64,000 nt of DNA, from contig JBIKLA010000011.1 of the NCBI GenBank assembly GCA_044360075.1, positions 1 to 64,000 on the forward strand. Direction: 5' to 3'. Below, piece by piece: positions 17,272 to 25,666 of this stretch. Each line of letters begins with the position of its first letter. Within the stretch, counting starts at the first letter, position 1. The notes beneath the pieces were generated by a model that worked only from the letters and a program-made list of their open reading frames with translations, searched no databases and was not told the origin of the DNA. This stretch comes from OMII01 sp947467385. GTDB taxonomy: Bacteria; Bdellovibrionota_C; UBA2361; OMII01. The position numbers were made by a program, and so were the translations under genes.

Positions 17272-19089
17272 TCAGCGCCGGATTGTGAAATCGACCGGTG
17301 GGCTGTTTCTGGTCTGCCCAAGGCTGAACGGCGGGTTCTGTGTTGAGATGTCAACCTGGTAGGACGTAGCATACTGTCCGGGAGGAAGGTTTCGCAGCGA
17401 GATGCGGTTGTTTCGGCTGCGAACAATGGACGAGACCCCAGATATCTGGGCGTCGTCCGACATAATCACCGCTCCTTTTGTGCCAGGTTTCTTTTGGTAG
17501 CGAAACACGTAGGTGACGCGAAGTTTCTTGAGCGCCTTCCGGGCAACTGCCGGCGAGAGCCCCTTCTTGAGGAGTAACGCTAGCGCCTTCTTTGCGGCGC
17601 TGCTTGAGAGCGTTGGCTTGACGCGCGCGGCCGTAATTGTGGCCGTTTTCCCCGCGACCTGTACTGTTGGCTTTGGTAGGTTCCCGCTGCCCGGCTGAAC
17701 CGGAATCGCAGTAGGCGTGGAGGTTGCCGTCGGAGTTGCCGTTGGATTACCCGCCCCGCATACAACGGGCGCGGCTCGATCTGACAGCTCCGAAACGATA
17801 TCGATCCTTCCACGATTGCTTCCATAGCCCGGAGATCCAACGATAATGACCGGATGAACCCCGAAATTAGATCCGCCCGGCGCAATCTGCCCGGTGCATG
17901 TTACGCCCCCCCCGAGCACCGAGCCTTGCTCCTGATTGGGGTCCTGAACGCAGTTATTGTACTGGTACGCCTCCGTGCAGAGATTTTGTGCCTGAAAGAA
18001 TATTCCAACTGACCCACCTGTGTCGCTCTCGGATCGGTAGGTGGCGAAAACCGCATCGGCCCCCGTGAAGAGGTTCGGAAAAGATGAGTTCTTGAGGTGC
18101 CGAAGGGTCTTGCCGAAATCAGTCGAGGTCCCGTCTCCCGTGCGGGTAACTTCGCACATCAGCGCCGGCGATGCCGACATCGAGTAAATGCTGACCGCTC
18201 CAGCACCCGAACTTGCGCCGGGACGTCCCATGGCCCAATAGACAGAGTTTAATTCCGTCGCCAACGCCGCCCCCGCCTGCTCGGCGCCCGAGCCGGAGAC
18301 GTACGCGCCCGAACCTCCCCCACTGATAGCCACATAGCCGTCGCTGTTGTTTAGGCTTGGAGCTCCGATCAAAATGTCGCTCTCGCCGTCGCTGTCAACA
18401 TCGGACGAGGCCTCCGCGAGCGAGGCGGCCCAGGTGCCTGTTCCGAAATGCGAGTGAGCAGAAACATTGGCAAAACTACACACGCCGGGAGCGGCGAGGA
18501 CCATCACAAGCGCCCTCGTCTCATTCGAATCTGGAAGCCCGGCGATCACGTGGGATAGGGTCGTCCCAGTCAAGACACGCTGGCCGAGAAGCACCTTTCC
18601 TACACCAGGCGACGCCGATTGGTATGACCCGCACTGCAAGTACGTCCCATTTGGCTGGCTGAAGAACGCCCACAACACGTGGTTTATCCCGATTTCTGTC
18701 GTCTCGCCGATGACAAGCTCGTCCTTGCCATCGCCGTTTATGTCGGAGACGAAGGCGATGGATGTTCCGAAGTTATAGTTATTGGCGGGGGACGGCGAGC
18801 TCAATGTCTGGATGAGGTTGGGAGTCTCGCCTACGGAGTAAATGTATACGCGCCCCTGGCCATTCTCCGCCTCTGGCGCACCTATCGCAAAGTGAGAGAC
18901 GTCGCCCGTATTTGCCCCGTCGCTGCATGCCATTGCCGCGCCGAATCTTCCGCCCGCAACGGGCCCGGTTACCGAGGCCAAGGTGTCGAAGTATGTTTGG
19001 GGACCTGCATGCGAGGATCTCGGACATGCCAAGAGCCACGCTATGCTAAGCAATACAAGGCTACAGCCTGGCCGGAAGACGGACCCCAT
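17272..19089 (-). CDS. Exported FG-GAP (integrin-alpha-like) repeat protein
   Basis: 605 residues. The N-terminus is a signal peptide with both a lipobox-like LLAC (Cys22) and a possible SHA-G signal peptidase I site, so lipoprotein versus soluble form is undecided. The body contains repeated FG-GAP/integrin-alpha blade motifs (GGRFGAAMACS, FAIGAPEAENGQGRVYIYS, DINGDGKDELVIGE, DSDGESDILIGAP), suggesting a calcium-binding beta-propeller. A Thr/Pro linker (TATPTATSTPT) separates it from a C-terminal domain of about 130 residues with a helical, Ala/Lys-rich part and a terminal beta strand region. Probably surface adhesion or matrix. ATG at 19089. Confidence 0.85.
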   Translation of the reverse strand: MGSVFRPGCSLVLLSIAWLLACPRSSHAGPQTYFDTLASVTGPVAGGRFGAAMACSDGANTGDVSHFAIGAPEAENGQGRVYIYSVGETPNLIQTLSSPSPANNYNFGTSIAFVSDINGDGKDELVIGETTEIGINHVLWAFFSQPNGTYLQCGSYQSASPGVGKVLLGQRVLTGTTLSHVIAGLPDSNETRALVMVLAAPGVCSFANVSAHSHFGTGTWAASLAEASSDVDSDGESDILIGAPSLNNSDGYVAISGGGSGAYVSGSGAEQAGAALATELNSVYWAMGRPGASSGAGAVSIYSMSASPALMCEVTRTGDGTSTDFGKTLRHLKNSSFPNLFTGADAVFATYRSESDTGGSVGIFFQAQNLCTEAYQYNNCVQDPNQEQGSVLGGGVTCTGQIAPGGSNFGVHPVIIVGSPGYGSNRGRIDIVSELSDRAAPVVCGAGNPTATPTATSTPTAIPVQPGSGNLPKPTVQVAGKTATITAARVKPTLSSSAAKKALALLLKKGLSPAVARKALKKLRVTYVFRYQKKPGTKGAVIMSDDAQISGVSSIVRSRNNRISLRNLPPGQYATSYQVDISTQNPPFSLGQTRNSPPVDFTIRR

Positions 19090-19195
19090 AGTGTGAGAGG
19101 TCGGCCAGATAGCTGAATATCTTGAGGCATAAAAGGGGAAGAGTCGCAGCCTTGGCGCGAAATTCGGGCAGAATCCGTCAACTTATCTGCGAAAC

Positions 19196-19585
19196 TCATG
19201 AGAATTCAACGAGGACGGCGCCGCCTTGGACCTCCTGACCCTTCGCGACCTTGACCGCAGACACGATAGCCGAGCGGGGCGCACGGATGGGATTCTCCAT
19301 CTTCATCGCCTCTATAACAACGATGGTATCACCGAGTTCCACCTGCTGTCCTTCTCGCACCTTCACCTCAGAAATAATCCCCGGCATCGGTGCCCGAAGC
19401 TCAGGCGAAAGAGACGCGCTGGCTGGCGCGTCACTTTGGCTCCGCGCCAGAGATGTGGCAGTGACCGGAGTAACTACGACGGAGTGTTGGCGGCCGTTAA
19501 CAGAGAACACAATCGTGTTTCCTGCCCGCGACACAACCTGTACGGAAAAGGGCTTGCCATCAACTGTTATAGAGTAAGAGCTCAT
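19196..19585 (-). CDS. Biotin carboxyl carrier protein of an acyl-CoA carboxylase
   Basis: 129 residues from the ATG at 19585. The C-terminal biotinyl domain has the motif EAMKMENPI with the biotinylated Lys95; an Ala/Ser-rich linker (45-64) precedes it, and the N-terminal 40 residues form a beta-rich adaptor as in carboxylase or decarboxylase gamma subunits. Its start overlaps the stop of the preceding 86-residue gene by four bases (ATGA), so they are translationally coupled. It carries the carboxyl group between a biotin carboxylase (not found in this window) and the carboxyltransferase encoded at 19849. It could also belong to a methylmalonyl-CoA decarboxylase. Confidence 0.9.
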   Translation of the reverse strand: MSSYSITVDGKPFSVQVVSRAGNTIVFSVNGRQHSVVVTPVTATSLARSQSDAPASASLSPELRAPMPGIISEVKVREGQQVELGDTIVVIEAMKMENPIRAPRSAIVSAVKVAKGQEVQGGAVLVEFS

Positions 19586-19842
19586 CGTTCGGACGCGCGC
19601 TCCATCGCCTGAAGAAGCCCCGCCTGATACCACAGTGACTCAGCGCCGGAGGCGTGGAATACCAGCCTTCCATCCGCCGAGGCCGCGAAGTCGCCCGGGG
19701 GTAGCATAGCTGCGAGTGCCGTAGCGATAGCTGAGATAACCGCGTCTGGGGGCGATCCACTAAGAATCTTGGGCATCACAAACGTGATGCCATCGTGCGA
19801 GAGGGGCGGTGGCAGCGGGGGGCGAAGTTCAACAGCGCTCAT
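19582..19842 (-). CDS. Small conserved-position protein, possible acyl-CoA carboxylase epsilon-like subunit
   Basis: 86 residues, wedged between the carboxyltransferase stop (6-base gap) and the biotin carrier (4-base overlap). No membrane segment or signal peptide. The middle PKILSGSPPDAVISAIATAL resembles the pattern (ValArgGly-x-Pro-x-x-x-x-AlaAlaLeu) of the small epsilon subunits that stabilise actinobacterial acyl-CoA carboxylases, and a Trp-containing helix ends the protein. This is an inference from layout and a weak motif. Alternatives are an unrelated assembly factor or a delta-like subunit of a decarboxylase, although those usually have a membrane helix. Confidence 0.65.
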   Translation of the reverse strand: MSAVELRPPLPPPLSHDGITFVMPKILSGSPPDAVISAIATALAAMLPPGDFAASADGRLVFHASGAESLWYQAGLLQAMERASER

Positions 19843-19848
19843 GATTGC

Positions 19849-21399
19849 TCACAGGGGGATGTTTCCGTGCTTCTTCTTTGGGCTCGCCTGCCGCTTCGTT
19901 GACAGGAACGAAAAGGCCTCTATCACCTTTGCGCGCGTCTGGTGGGGGCGAATCACCGCATCGATGAAGCCGAGCTCAGCCGCCTCCCACGGGTTGGCAA
20001 ATTTTTCGCGGTACTCCCTGACGAGCTGCTCTCGTCGCTCCCTCTCCGAACCGCCCCGCGTAGCGTCATCAAGCTCCTTGCGGAAGATTATGTTCACAGC
20101 TCCTTCTGAGCCCATAACCGCGATCTCAGCACCCGGAAAGGCAAAGTTAACGTCAGCGCGAATGTGCTTTGAGGCCATAACGTCATAGGCGCCCCCGTAT
20201 GCCTTGCGGGTAATAACTGTAACCTTTGGAACGGTGGCCTCCGCAAAAGCATAGAGCAGCTTGGCGCCGTGGCGAATGATGCCGCCATGCTCTTGCTGCA
20301 GGCCTGGCAGGAAGCCTGGCACGTCGACGAGGGTCAGGAGCGGAATGTTGAAGGCGTCGCAGAACCGGACGAACCGGGCGGCTTTTGTGCTGGCGTTGAT
20401 GTCGAGGCACCCCGCCAGGACTGAGGGCTGGTTGGCTACCACGCCCACAGAGCGGCCGTTGAGCCGAATGAATCCGACCACGATGTTCTGGGCGAAGGAG
20501 GGCTGAATCTCGAAGAAGTCACGCGAGTCAGCAACCGCCAGGATGAGCTCCTTAATGTCATAAGGGAGATTGGGCTGCGGCGGAATGAGCGCATCGAGCG
20601 CCAGGTCCTCTCGAGTCGCGATATCGCCCGACATGACAACTGGAGCAGGGTCAAGATTGTTCTGCGGCAAAAAGGAGAGCAGCTGTTTGCACAGGTCGAT
20701 GCATGCCTGGTCGTTCTCGGATTCAAGGTGCGCGACCCCGCTCACTGAGGCGTGCGTGTGCGCCCCGCCCAGAACCTCCTTGGACACATCCTCCTTCGTG
20801 ACGGTCTTGATGACATCCGGCCCGGTGATGAACATGTGGCTCGTTCCACGAACCATGAGGATAAAGTCCGTGATAGCGGGGGAATACACAGCCCCGCCGG
20901 CGCAGGGGCCCATGATGAGCGATATCTGCGGCACAACGCCCGACAGCAGTGTGTTCCGCAAAAAAATGTCGGCGTACCCGCCGAGGCTCTCTACTCCCTC
21001 CTGAATTCGCGCGCCGCCCGAGTCGTTCACCCCAATGATGGGGCAGCCGATGCGCTCGGCGAGATCCATGATTTTGACGATTTTCTTTGCGTGCATCGCC
21101 GCGAGCGATCCGCCGAACACGGTAAAGTCCTGGGCGAACACGCACACCGTACGGCCGTGTATCCGACCCGTTCCGGTCACGACGCCATCGCCGGGATAGC
21201 GCTTCTCTGCCAGCCCAAAATTGCTCGAGCGGTGCGCTACCAGCTTATCGACCTCGGTGAATGAACCGGGGTCGAGCAAATGCTCTATGCGCTCCCGGGC
21301 CGTGAGCTTCCCGGCCTTGTGCTGCTTGGCTATCCGCTCTGCGCCACCTGCAATCTCTGCCTGGCGCTCCCTTTGTGCTAATTCGTCGAGTACGGTCAT
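19849..21399 (-). CDS. Acyl-CoA carboxylase carboxyltransferase (propionyl-CoA carboxylase beta / methylmalonyl-CoA decarboxylase alpha type)
   Basis: 516 residues from the ATG at 21399; a longer in-frame extension to 21696 would cover the divergent promoter region and has no family similarity. Motifs include LTARERIEHLLDPGSF, FAQDFTVFGGSL, GVNDSGGARIQEG, MGPCAGGAVYSPA, FLPGLQQEHGGIIRHGAKLLYA and KAYGGAYDVM, typical of the two crotonase-fold halves of PccB-like subunits. It transfers carboxyl from biotin to (or from) the acyl-CoA. Nearby methylmalonyl-CoA mutase suggests propionyl-/methylmalonyl-CoA as substrate. The ribosome-binding site is weak. First gene of a three-gene operon. Confidence 0.92.
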   Translation of the reverse strand: MTVLDELAQRERQAEIAGGAERIAKQHKAGKLTARERIEHLLDPGSFTEVDKLVAHRSSNFGLAEKRYPGDGVVTGTGRIHGRTVCVFAQDFTVFGGSLAAMHAKKIVKIMDLAERIGCPIIGVNDSGGARIQEGVESLGGYADIFLRNTLLSGVVPQISLIMGPCAGGAVYSPAITDFILMVRGTSHMFITGPDVIKTVTKEDVSKEVLGGAHTHASVSGVAHLESENDQACIDLCKQLLSFLPQNNLDPAPVVMSGDIATREDLALDALIPPQPNLPYDIKELILAVADSRDFFEIQPSFAQNIVVGFIRLNGRSVGVVANQPSVLAGCLDINASTKAARFVRFCDAFNIPLLTLVDVPGFLPGLQQEHGGIIRHGAKLLYAFAEATVPKVTVITRKAYGGAYDVMASKHIRADVNFAFPGAEIAVMGSEGAVNIIFRKELDDATRGGSERERREQLVREYREKFANPWEAAELGFIDAVIRPHQTRAKVIEAFSFLSTKRQASPKKKHGNIPL

Positions 21400-21553
21400 A
21401 GTGATTACCGCTAGGGATGTTACCACGGGAGGCGGGCTGCGAAAGGGGGGATATCGCTTCAGCTCTCGGTCACTGATCCCCGTCTGCAGCGACGCGACCC
21501 TGGGCGCAATTCTCGGCTTTACTAACCCAAAGCCGGGGGAGTATCTTCGACGA

Positions 21554-22375
21554 ATGACGCTCCGAGACCGGATTTTCGCCCCCTTTCTTAAGGCCGCACC
21601 CCTCGTGCTCCTGGTGGCTGGGTGCGCTCGCGAGCCGGCGTCCCCGGTCCGTCCTCCCGAGGAGTTTGAGAAGGAGACCTTCCAGGCGATATCCACATTT
21701 TATTGCGAGTACAAGCGCTGGCCAAACGACTGGAAGGAGTTTAAGGACTTCCTCGATTCTATCGGCAAAGGCGACTCGCTGGGGGAGGATTACAGAGGTG
21801 CAACACTCGAGTCACCCCGTGCCATTCTCGTAACGCTCAACTATGACACGCTTCTCGGCTCGCCGAGTCGGGTTTCGTTCATCGCACCGCCGCAGTGCGA
21901 GCCTCCGGCGAATCCCAAGGACACCCTGATGTGCGGAGGGCGCATTAGCCTTCGACTGCCGCCCGAGTTCTCGGTCATGGGCGGGGTTGCCGTGAAGGAG
22001 CGCTGGCGAGCGCCCCCATACCCCGACGCCGCGTGGCGATCGAAGAGCGGCGGCTACGTCGTCGCGCTGCGCTTCTGGGAGGTCATGGTAGAGCCGGGCG
22101 CCATAGAGCAGTTTAAGGAGACTTGGGAGGCATCCTACGAGACCTCGATTCCTGGGCTCACTTGGGTGGTCCGAGAGGTCGTTGAGCAAGACGGTAGGAC
22201 CTTCCTCGCGCACGAATTTGAGAGCGACACGAGCCGCGGCAGGACCGTCACCGTGGTGGTTTCCACCTCGTTTGACGGCAAGCTCTTCTCGGTCAATATC
22301 GCCGGTCCGATCGAGGGCCGCACGCAAGTCGAGGCGTACGCACGAGAGATCATGCATTCGCTCAAGCTTCGGTAG
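21554..22375 (+). CDS. Hypothetical lipoprotein upstream of methylmalonyl-CoA mutase
   Basis: 273 residues. The N-terminal signal peptide ends in the lipobox LVAGC (Cys24), so it is a membrane-anchored lipoprotein. The mature part has a Trp/Tyr-rich helical region (TFYCEYKRWPNDWKEFKDFLDS), a beta-rich middle with SLRLPPEFSVM, and a C-terminal part typical of PsbP/Mog1-like folds (FLAHEFESDTSRGRTVTVV, IMHSLKLR). I do not recognise a named family. It starts at the ATG at 21554; the in-frame sequence to 21221 lies antisense to the carboxyltransferase gene. It ends 5 bases before the mutase gene, suggesting co-transcription, though no functional link is evident. Confidence 0.8.
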   Translation: MTLRDRIFAPFLKAAPLVLLVAGCAREPASPVRPPEEFEKETFQAISTFYCEYKRWPNDWKEFKDFLDSIGKGDSLGEDYRGATLESPRAILVTLNYDTLLGSPSRVSFIAPPQCEPPANPKDTLMCGGRISLRLPPEFSVMGGVAVKERWRAPPYPDAAWRSKSGGYVVALRFWEVMVEPGAIEQFKETWEASYETSIPGLTWVVREVVEQDGRTFLAHEFESDTSRGRTVTVVVSTSFDGKLFSVNIAGPIEGRTQVEAYAREIMHSLKLR

Positions 22376-22380
22376 GCCGC

Positions 22381-23949
22381 ATGAAGAAGCAGCTCCGTAC
22401 CACGTCAGGCATCGAAATCAAGGAGGTCTACACGGAGTCGGATGCGACCGCTCGCGATGCCTCCAAGCCCGGCGAGTACCCCTACACACGCGGCGTGCAC
22501 CCATCGATGTACAGGGGCAAGGTGTGGACGATGCGCCAGTACGCCGGCTTCGGCTCGGCCCGCGACACCAACGAGCGCTATCACTTCCTTCTCAAGCAGG
22601 GGATCACGGGCCTAAGCGTAGCCTTTGACCTTCCAACCCAGATGGGCCGCGACCCGGACCACCCGCTGTCGCGCGGCGAGGTTGGGCGCGTTGGCGTGTC
22701 GATCGCCACGGCGGACGACATGTCGCAGCTCCTTGAGGGCATTCCGCTTGCGGACGTGTCGATATCGATGACGATCAACTCTACCGCCGCTATCCTTCTC
22801 TCTTTTCTGCTCGTTGTTGCCGAGCGGCAGGGCGTTCCATGGAGCGCGCTGAGAGGAACGACGCAGAACGACATCCTCAAGGAGTACATCGCCCGCGGCA
22901 CCTACATCTATCCGCCGCGCCCGGCTATGCGGCTCGTGACCGACCTCTTCGCTTTCTGCGCCAAGAGCGTGCCCCAATGGAACACTATAAGCGTGTCGGG
23001 CTACCATATTCGCGAAGCAGGCAGCACGGCGGTCGAAGAAGTTGCGTTCACGCTCGCAGATGGCATCGCCTATCTTGAGGCTGCGCGATCCCGCGGTCTT
23101 GCGATTGACAATGTGGCACCCCGTGTGGCGTTTTTCTTCAACTGTCACAATAATTTCCTGGAAGAGATCGCGAAGTTCCGCGCGGCGCGCCGATTGTGGG
23201 CGTCGATCGTCAACGAACGTTTTCATGCTAAGGATCCGCGGTCCATGATGCTCCGATTCCACACGCAGACGGCAGGGAGCTCGCTTACGGCACAGCAGCC
23301 GCACAATAATATTATGCGCACGACCCTTCAGGCGCTAGCGGCGGTGCTCGGAGGAACCCAGTCGCTTCACACCAACGGATTTGATGAGGCGCTCGGGTTG
23401 CCAACTGAGGAGAGCGCCCGTTTGGCGCTCAGGACGCAGCAGGTCATTGCAGAAGAGTCGGGGGTAGCGCTTTCGGCTGATCCCCTTGGCGGGAGCTACC
23501 TGATTGAATCATGGACCGACACGATCGAGGAGGAAGCCCGCCGGCGAATCGAGAAGATCGACGCCCTGGGCGGCATGCTCGCTGCAATTGAGCAGCGCTA
23601 TCCGCAGGGCGAGATCGAGTCCTCGGCATTCGCGGCGCAGAAGGCAATAGAGAGCGGCGAGGCCCACGTGGTGGGGGTCAACATCCACGAGGATGGAGAG
23701 GAGACTGCTCCCCGAATTCAGGCCATCGATCCTGCGGTGGAGCGGGATCAGGTGGTTCGAGTATCTGAGGCCCGGCGGCGGCGGGATGCTGCGCGGGCAA
23801 CAGCGGCCCTGGCGGCTCTCTCTCAGGCGGGAGCCGCGCCGTCAGCAGACCTACTGCCGTGCATCCTGGAGTGTGCGCGCGCGATGTGCACAGTCGGTGA
23901 AATCTCTGACGCGCTGCGCTCCGTGTTTGGTGAATTCCACGGCACCTAA
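22381..23949 (+). CDS. Methylmalonyl-CoA mutase, catalytic (N-terminal) subunit
   Basis: 522 residues of the coenzyme B12-dependent mutase TIM barrel, without the C-terminal cobalamin-binding domain (no DxHxxG). Substrate-specificity positions are visible: the RQYAGF tyrosine (Tyr89 in Propionibacterium numbering) and the arginine in NDILKEYIAR (Arg207). Isobutyryl-CoA mutases have Phe and Gln there, so true methylmalonyl-CoA mutase is favoured. SVSGYHIREAG and FHTQTAGSSLTAQQPHNN are also conserved. It interconverts methylmalonyl-CoA and succinyl-CoA and must pair with a separate B12-binding subunit, which is not adjacent. It links with the carboxyltransferase operon in propionate metabolism. 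Confidence 0.92.
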   Translation: MKKQLRTTSGIEIKEVYTESDATARDASKPGEYPYTRGVHPSMYRGKVWTMRQYAGFGSARDTNERYHFLLKQGITGLSVAFDLPTQMGRDPDHPLSRGEVGRVGVSIATADDMSQLLEGIPLADVSISMTINSTAAILLSFLLVVAERQGVPWSALRGTTQNDILKEYIARGTYIYPPRPAMRLVTDLFAFCAKSVPQWNTISVSGYHIREAGSTAVEEVAFTLADGIAYLEAARSRGLAIDNVAPRVAFFFNCHNNFLEEIAKFRAARRLWASIVNERFHAKDPRSMMLRFHTQTAGSSLTAQQPHNNIMRTTLQALAAVLGGTQSLHTNGFDEALGLPTEESARLALRTQQVIAEESGVALSADPLGGSYLIESWTDTIEEEARRRIEKIDALGGMLAAIEQRYPQGEIESSAFAAQKAIESGEAHVVGVNIHEDGEETAPRIQAIDPAVERDQVVRVSEARRRRDAARATAALAALSQAGAAPSADLLPCILECARAMCTVGEISDALRSVFGEFHGT

Positions 23950-24242
23950 AACCCTAACGTCGGGGATAAGGCGTTGATTAAAGTCTTGTTTTGCCTCTCC
24001 CGAGCCTTTGTATGACCAACTCTTCAGCCAAAAAATCGAGTAATGAGGCGACAATAATGCTTGTACCTAGGGTATCGGTCGACTAACCTAAGAGGCTGCT
24101 CGAAACGCGAGCACTGCAGCCTTAACTCCCGCAAAAATGCCGTATCGACTGACGGCGGTGTTGTGGATGATCATAGGGCTCGACAGGCGCTCTGCAGTAG
24201 AGTGTGCAGGGGCACAAAACGGCCCCCGAAGGAAAATAAGTT

Positions 24243-24659
24243 ATGAAGAAGAAAGAGCTTGATACGCTAAAGGCGATTCTAGAGGAGGAGAAGAAACGCA
24301 TTCAGCGGCACCTCGACGATATCAGCGACACCTCCGTGGCGGACCTTGAGACGGCGACCGGAGACTCGGTTGATATTGCCGCGCTGGAGATTAACCAGAA
24401 TTCCCTTCTCAAGATCGGAAAGCGCGAGCTTAACCACCTCAAGAAGATCGATGCCGCCCTCGCAAAGTGCGAGGACGGAACGTACGGCGAATGCGAGCAG
24501 TGCGGTGAGCAGATCGCCGTGGCCCGCCTCATGGCACGTCCGGTTGCTCAGCTATGCATCGACTGCAAAACGGCTCAAGAGAATGAAGAGCGCCGCTATA
24601 CTGACCGCTCCGAAGAGGAAGAGGGCGACGGATTTCCAGATGAGGGCGACGACCTGTAG
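24243..24659 (+). CDS. DksA/TraR-type zinc-finger transcription regulator
   Basis: 138 residues. An N-terminal coiled coil (about 1-75) is followed by a C4 zinc finger with Cys84, Cys87, Cys105 and Cys108 (CEQCG and LCIDC), the layout of DksA. Such proteins enter the RNA polymerase secondary channel and, with ppGpp, modulate rRNA and amino-acid promoters. A highly acidic tail (EEEEGDGFPDEGDDL) ends the protein. ATG at 24243 with GAAGGAAAA upstream. The 293-base gap before it (23950-24242) contains only weak promoter-like sequence (TTGTAC, 17 bases, TAACCT near 24060-24090) and no recognisable gene. It may be DksA itself or a paralogue. Confidence 0.9.
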   Translation: MKKKELDTLKAILEEEKKRIQRHLDDISDTSVADLETATGDSVDIAALEINQNSLLKIGKRELNHLKKIDAALAKCEDGTYGECEQCGEQIAVARLMARPVAQLCIDCKTAQENEERRYTDRSEEEEGDGFPDEGDDL

Positions 24660-24677
24660 TAACCCGCTGAGGGTTAC
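24659..24677. terminator. Hairpin between convergent genes
   Basis: GTAACCC and GGGTTAC form a perfect 7-bp stem around GCTGA, overlapping the last base of the DksA-like stop codon and lying 7 bases from the suhB-like stop. No T-run, so only a weak candidate for a bidirectional terminator. Confidence 0.35.
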
Positions 24678-24683
24678 CAGCCG

Positions 24684-25550
24684 TCACGCCTGCTTTGGAG
24701 CAGCTTTTCCAACGCATGAGGCGAGCGCCTGCTCGATGTCGTTGTAGCACCCCGGAGCAGAGACAATTAGATTATCGGCAAAAAGGTCGCCACTGTACTG
24801 GTGCGCGACCTTTTGGCTTTCGCAGTCGTACGGAAAGTGTCCCATTCGCGCCCCGGCCTCGCGCGCGATGAGGCCACCGGCCGCGATGTCCCACGGATTG
24901 AGAGTCTCCTCGTAGAAGGCATCAAGCCTGCCGCACGCTACCCAGCAGATGTCGAGCGAGGCGGCACCGAGGCGCCTGACATCCCGGCAACGCTCCAGTA
25001 TGCGCTCAAGGCGCGCGCAGATATTTGCTATATTCCCGCGCTTATAGGGAAATCCTGTGCATACCAGGGCATCGTCAATGCTTGCCGCCTGAGAAACGGT
25101 TATCGGGCGCCCATTGCAAAACGCTCCTCGCCCCTTGATAGCCGTAAAGGTCTCGCCGAGAAAGGGGGCAACTACAACACCGGCCTGAACGACGGAGTCC
25201 ACAGCAAATCCGATTGAGATCCCGACCTGGTAGTGGCCGTGGGCGTAGTTGGTCGTGCCGTCAATTGGATCGATCACCCACACTGGCCCAGAGCTGCACG
25301 CCTCGGGCGTGGTCAAGCCTACCGACTCCTCGGCCAGAATCATGTGGCTCGGGAAACGCTCCTGAATCGTCTCAATAATGGCCTTCTCACAGGCGAGATC
25401 TGCCGTCGTAACGAGGTTGCGGTCAGCCTTGAATGAAACCGAAACGGCCAGGGAATCGCGCTGCTGCCGCGCAATAACCGCGGCGCGCTCGGCGGCCTCG
25501 ATAGCAGTCTTCAGGATCTCATCAAGGTCGATAGCTGGGGAAAGAGACAT
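24684..25550 (-). CDS. Inositol monophosphatase family protein (SuhB-like)
   Basis: 288 residues with the metal-dependent phosphatase motifs: EESVG (metal Glu), WVIDPIDGTTNYAHG, and WDIAAGGLIAREAGA at the C-terminal metal site. It dephosphorylates inositol-1-phosphate or similar sugar phosphates; some SuhB proteins also act in rRNA transcription antitermination. It differs from the CysQ-type paralogue at 11785. ATG at 25550 with AAGG upstream. The C-terminus is longer than in SuhB of enteric bacteria. Convergent with the DksA-like gene and divergent from ispE. Confidence 0.88.
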   Translation of the reverse strand: MSLSPAIDLDEILKTAIEAAERAAVIARQQRDSLAVSVSFKADRNLVTTADLACEKAIIETIQERFPSHMILAEESVGLTTPEACSSGPVWVIDPIDGTTNYAHGHYQVGISIGFAVDSVVQAGVVVAPFLGETFTAIKGRGAFCNGRPITVSQAASIDDALVCTGFPYKRGNIANICARLERILERCRDVRRLGAASLDICWVACGRLDAFYEETLNPWDIAAGGLIAREAGARMGHFPYDCESQKVAHQYSGDLFADNLIVSAPGCYNDIEQALASCVGKAAPKQA

Positions 25551-25666
25551 GTTGGAGCCTTGGCACGAGCCTAGCCCTAGAGATAAAACAATAAGCTAGG
25601 TATAGTTTGGGAGGTGGCGCACGGGGCGCCGACCGCTTGCGCAGAAGTATGTCAGGTCACGCACGC

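Noticed and set aside
17163..17426. 87-codon minus-strand frame overlapping the end of the FG-GAP gene
   Set aside because: Different frame over a well-supported coding region, no ribosome-binding site and no recognisable product.
21221..21553. Upstream extension of the lipoprotein frame
   Set aside because: It is antisense to carboxyltransferase coding sequence; a proper signal peptide with lipobox starts at 21554.
21400..21696. N-terminal extension of the carboxyltransferase frame
   Set aside because: It runs into the divergent promoter region and the lipoprotein gene, and family members start at the MTVLDEL segment.
22376..22381. Cobalamin riboswitch upstream of the mutase
   Set aside because: Only five bases separate the lipoprotein and mutase genes, and no B12-box-like structure was seen in the 21400-21553 leader region.
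24772..24779. Perfect GCCGATAA (sigma28 -10) on the minus strand
   Set aside because: It lies inside the coding region near the end of the inositol monophosphatase gene, lacks a -35 block, and no gene follows in that direction.
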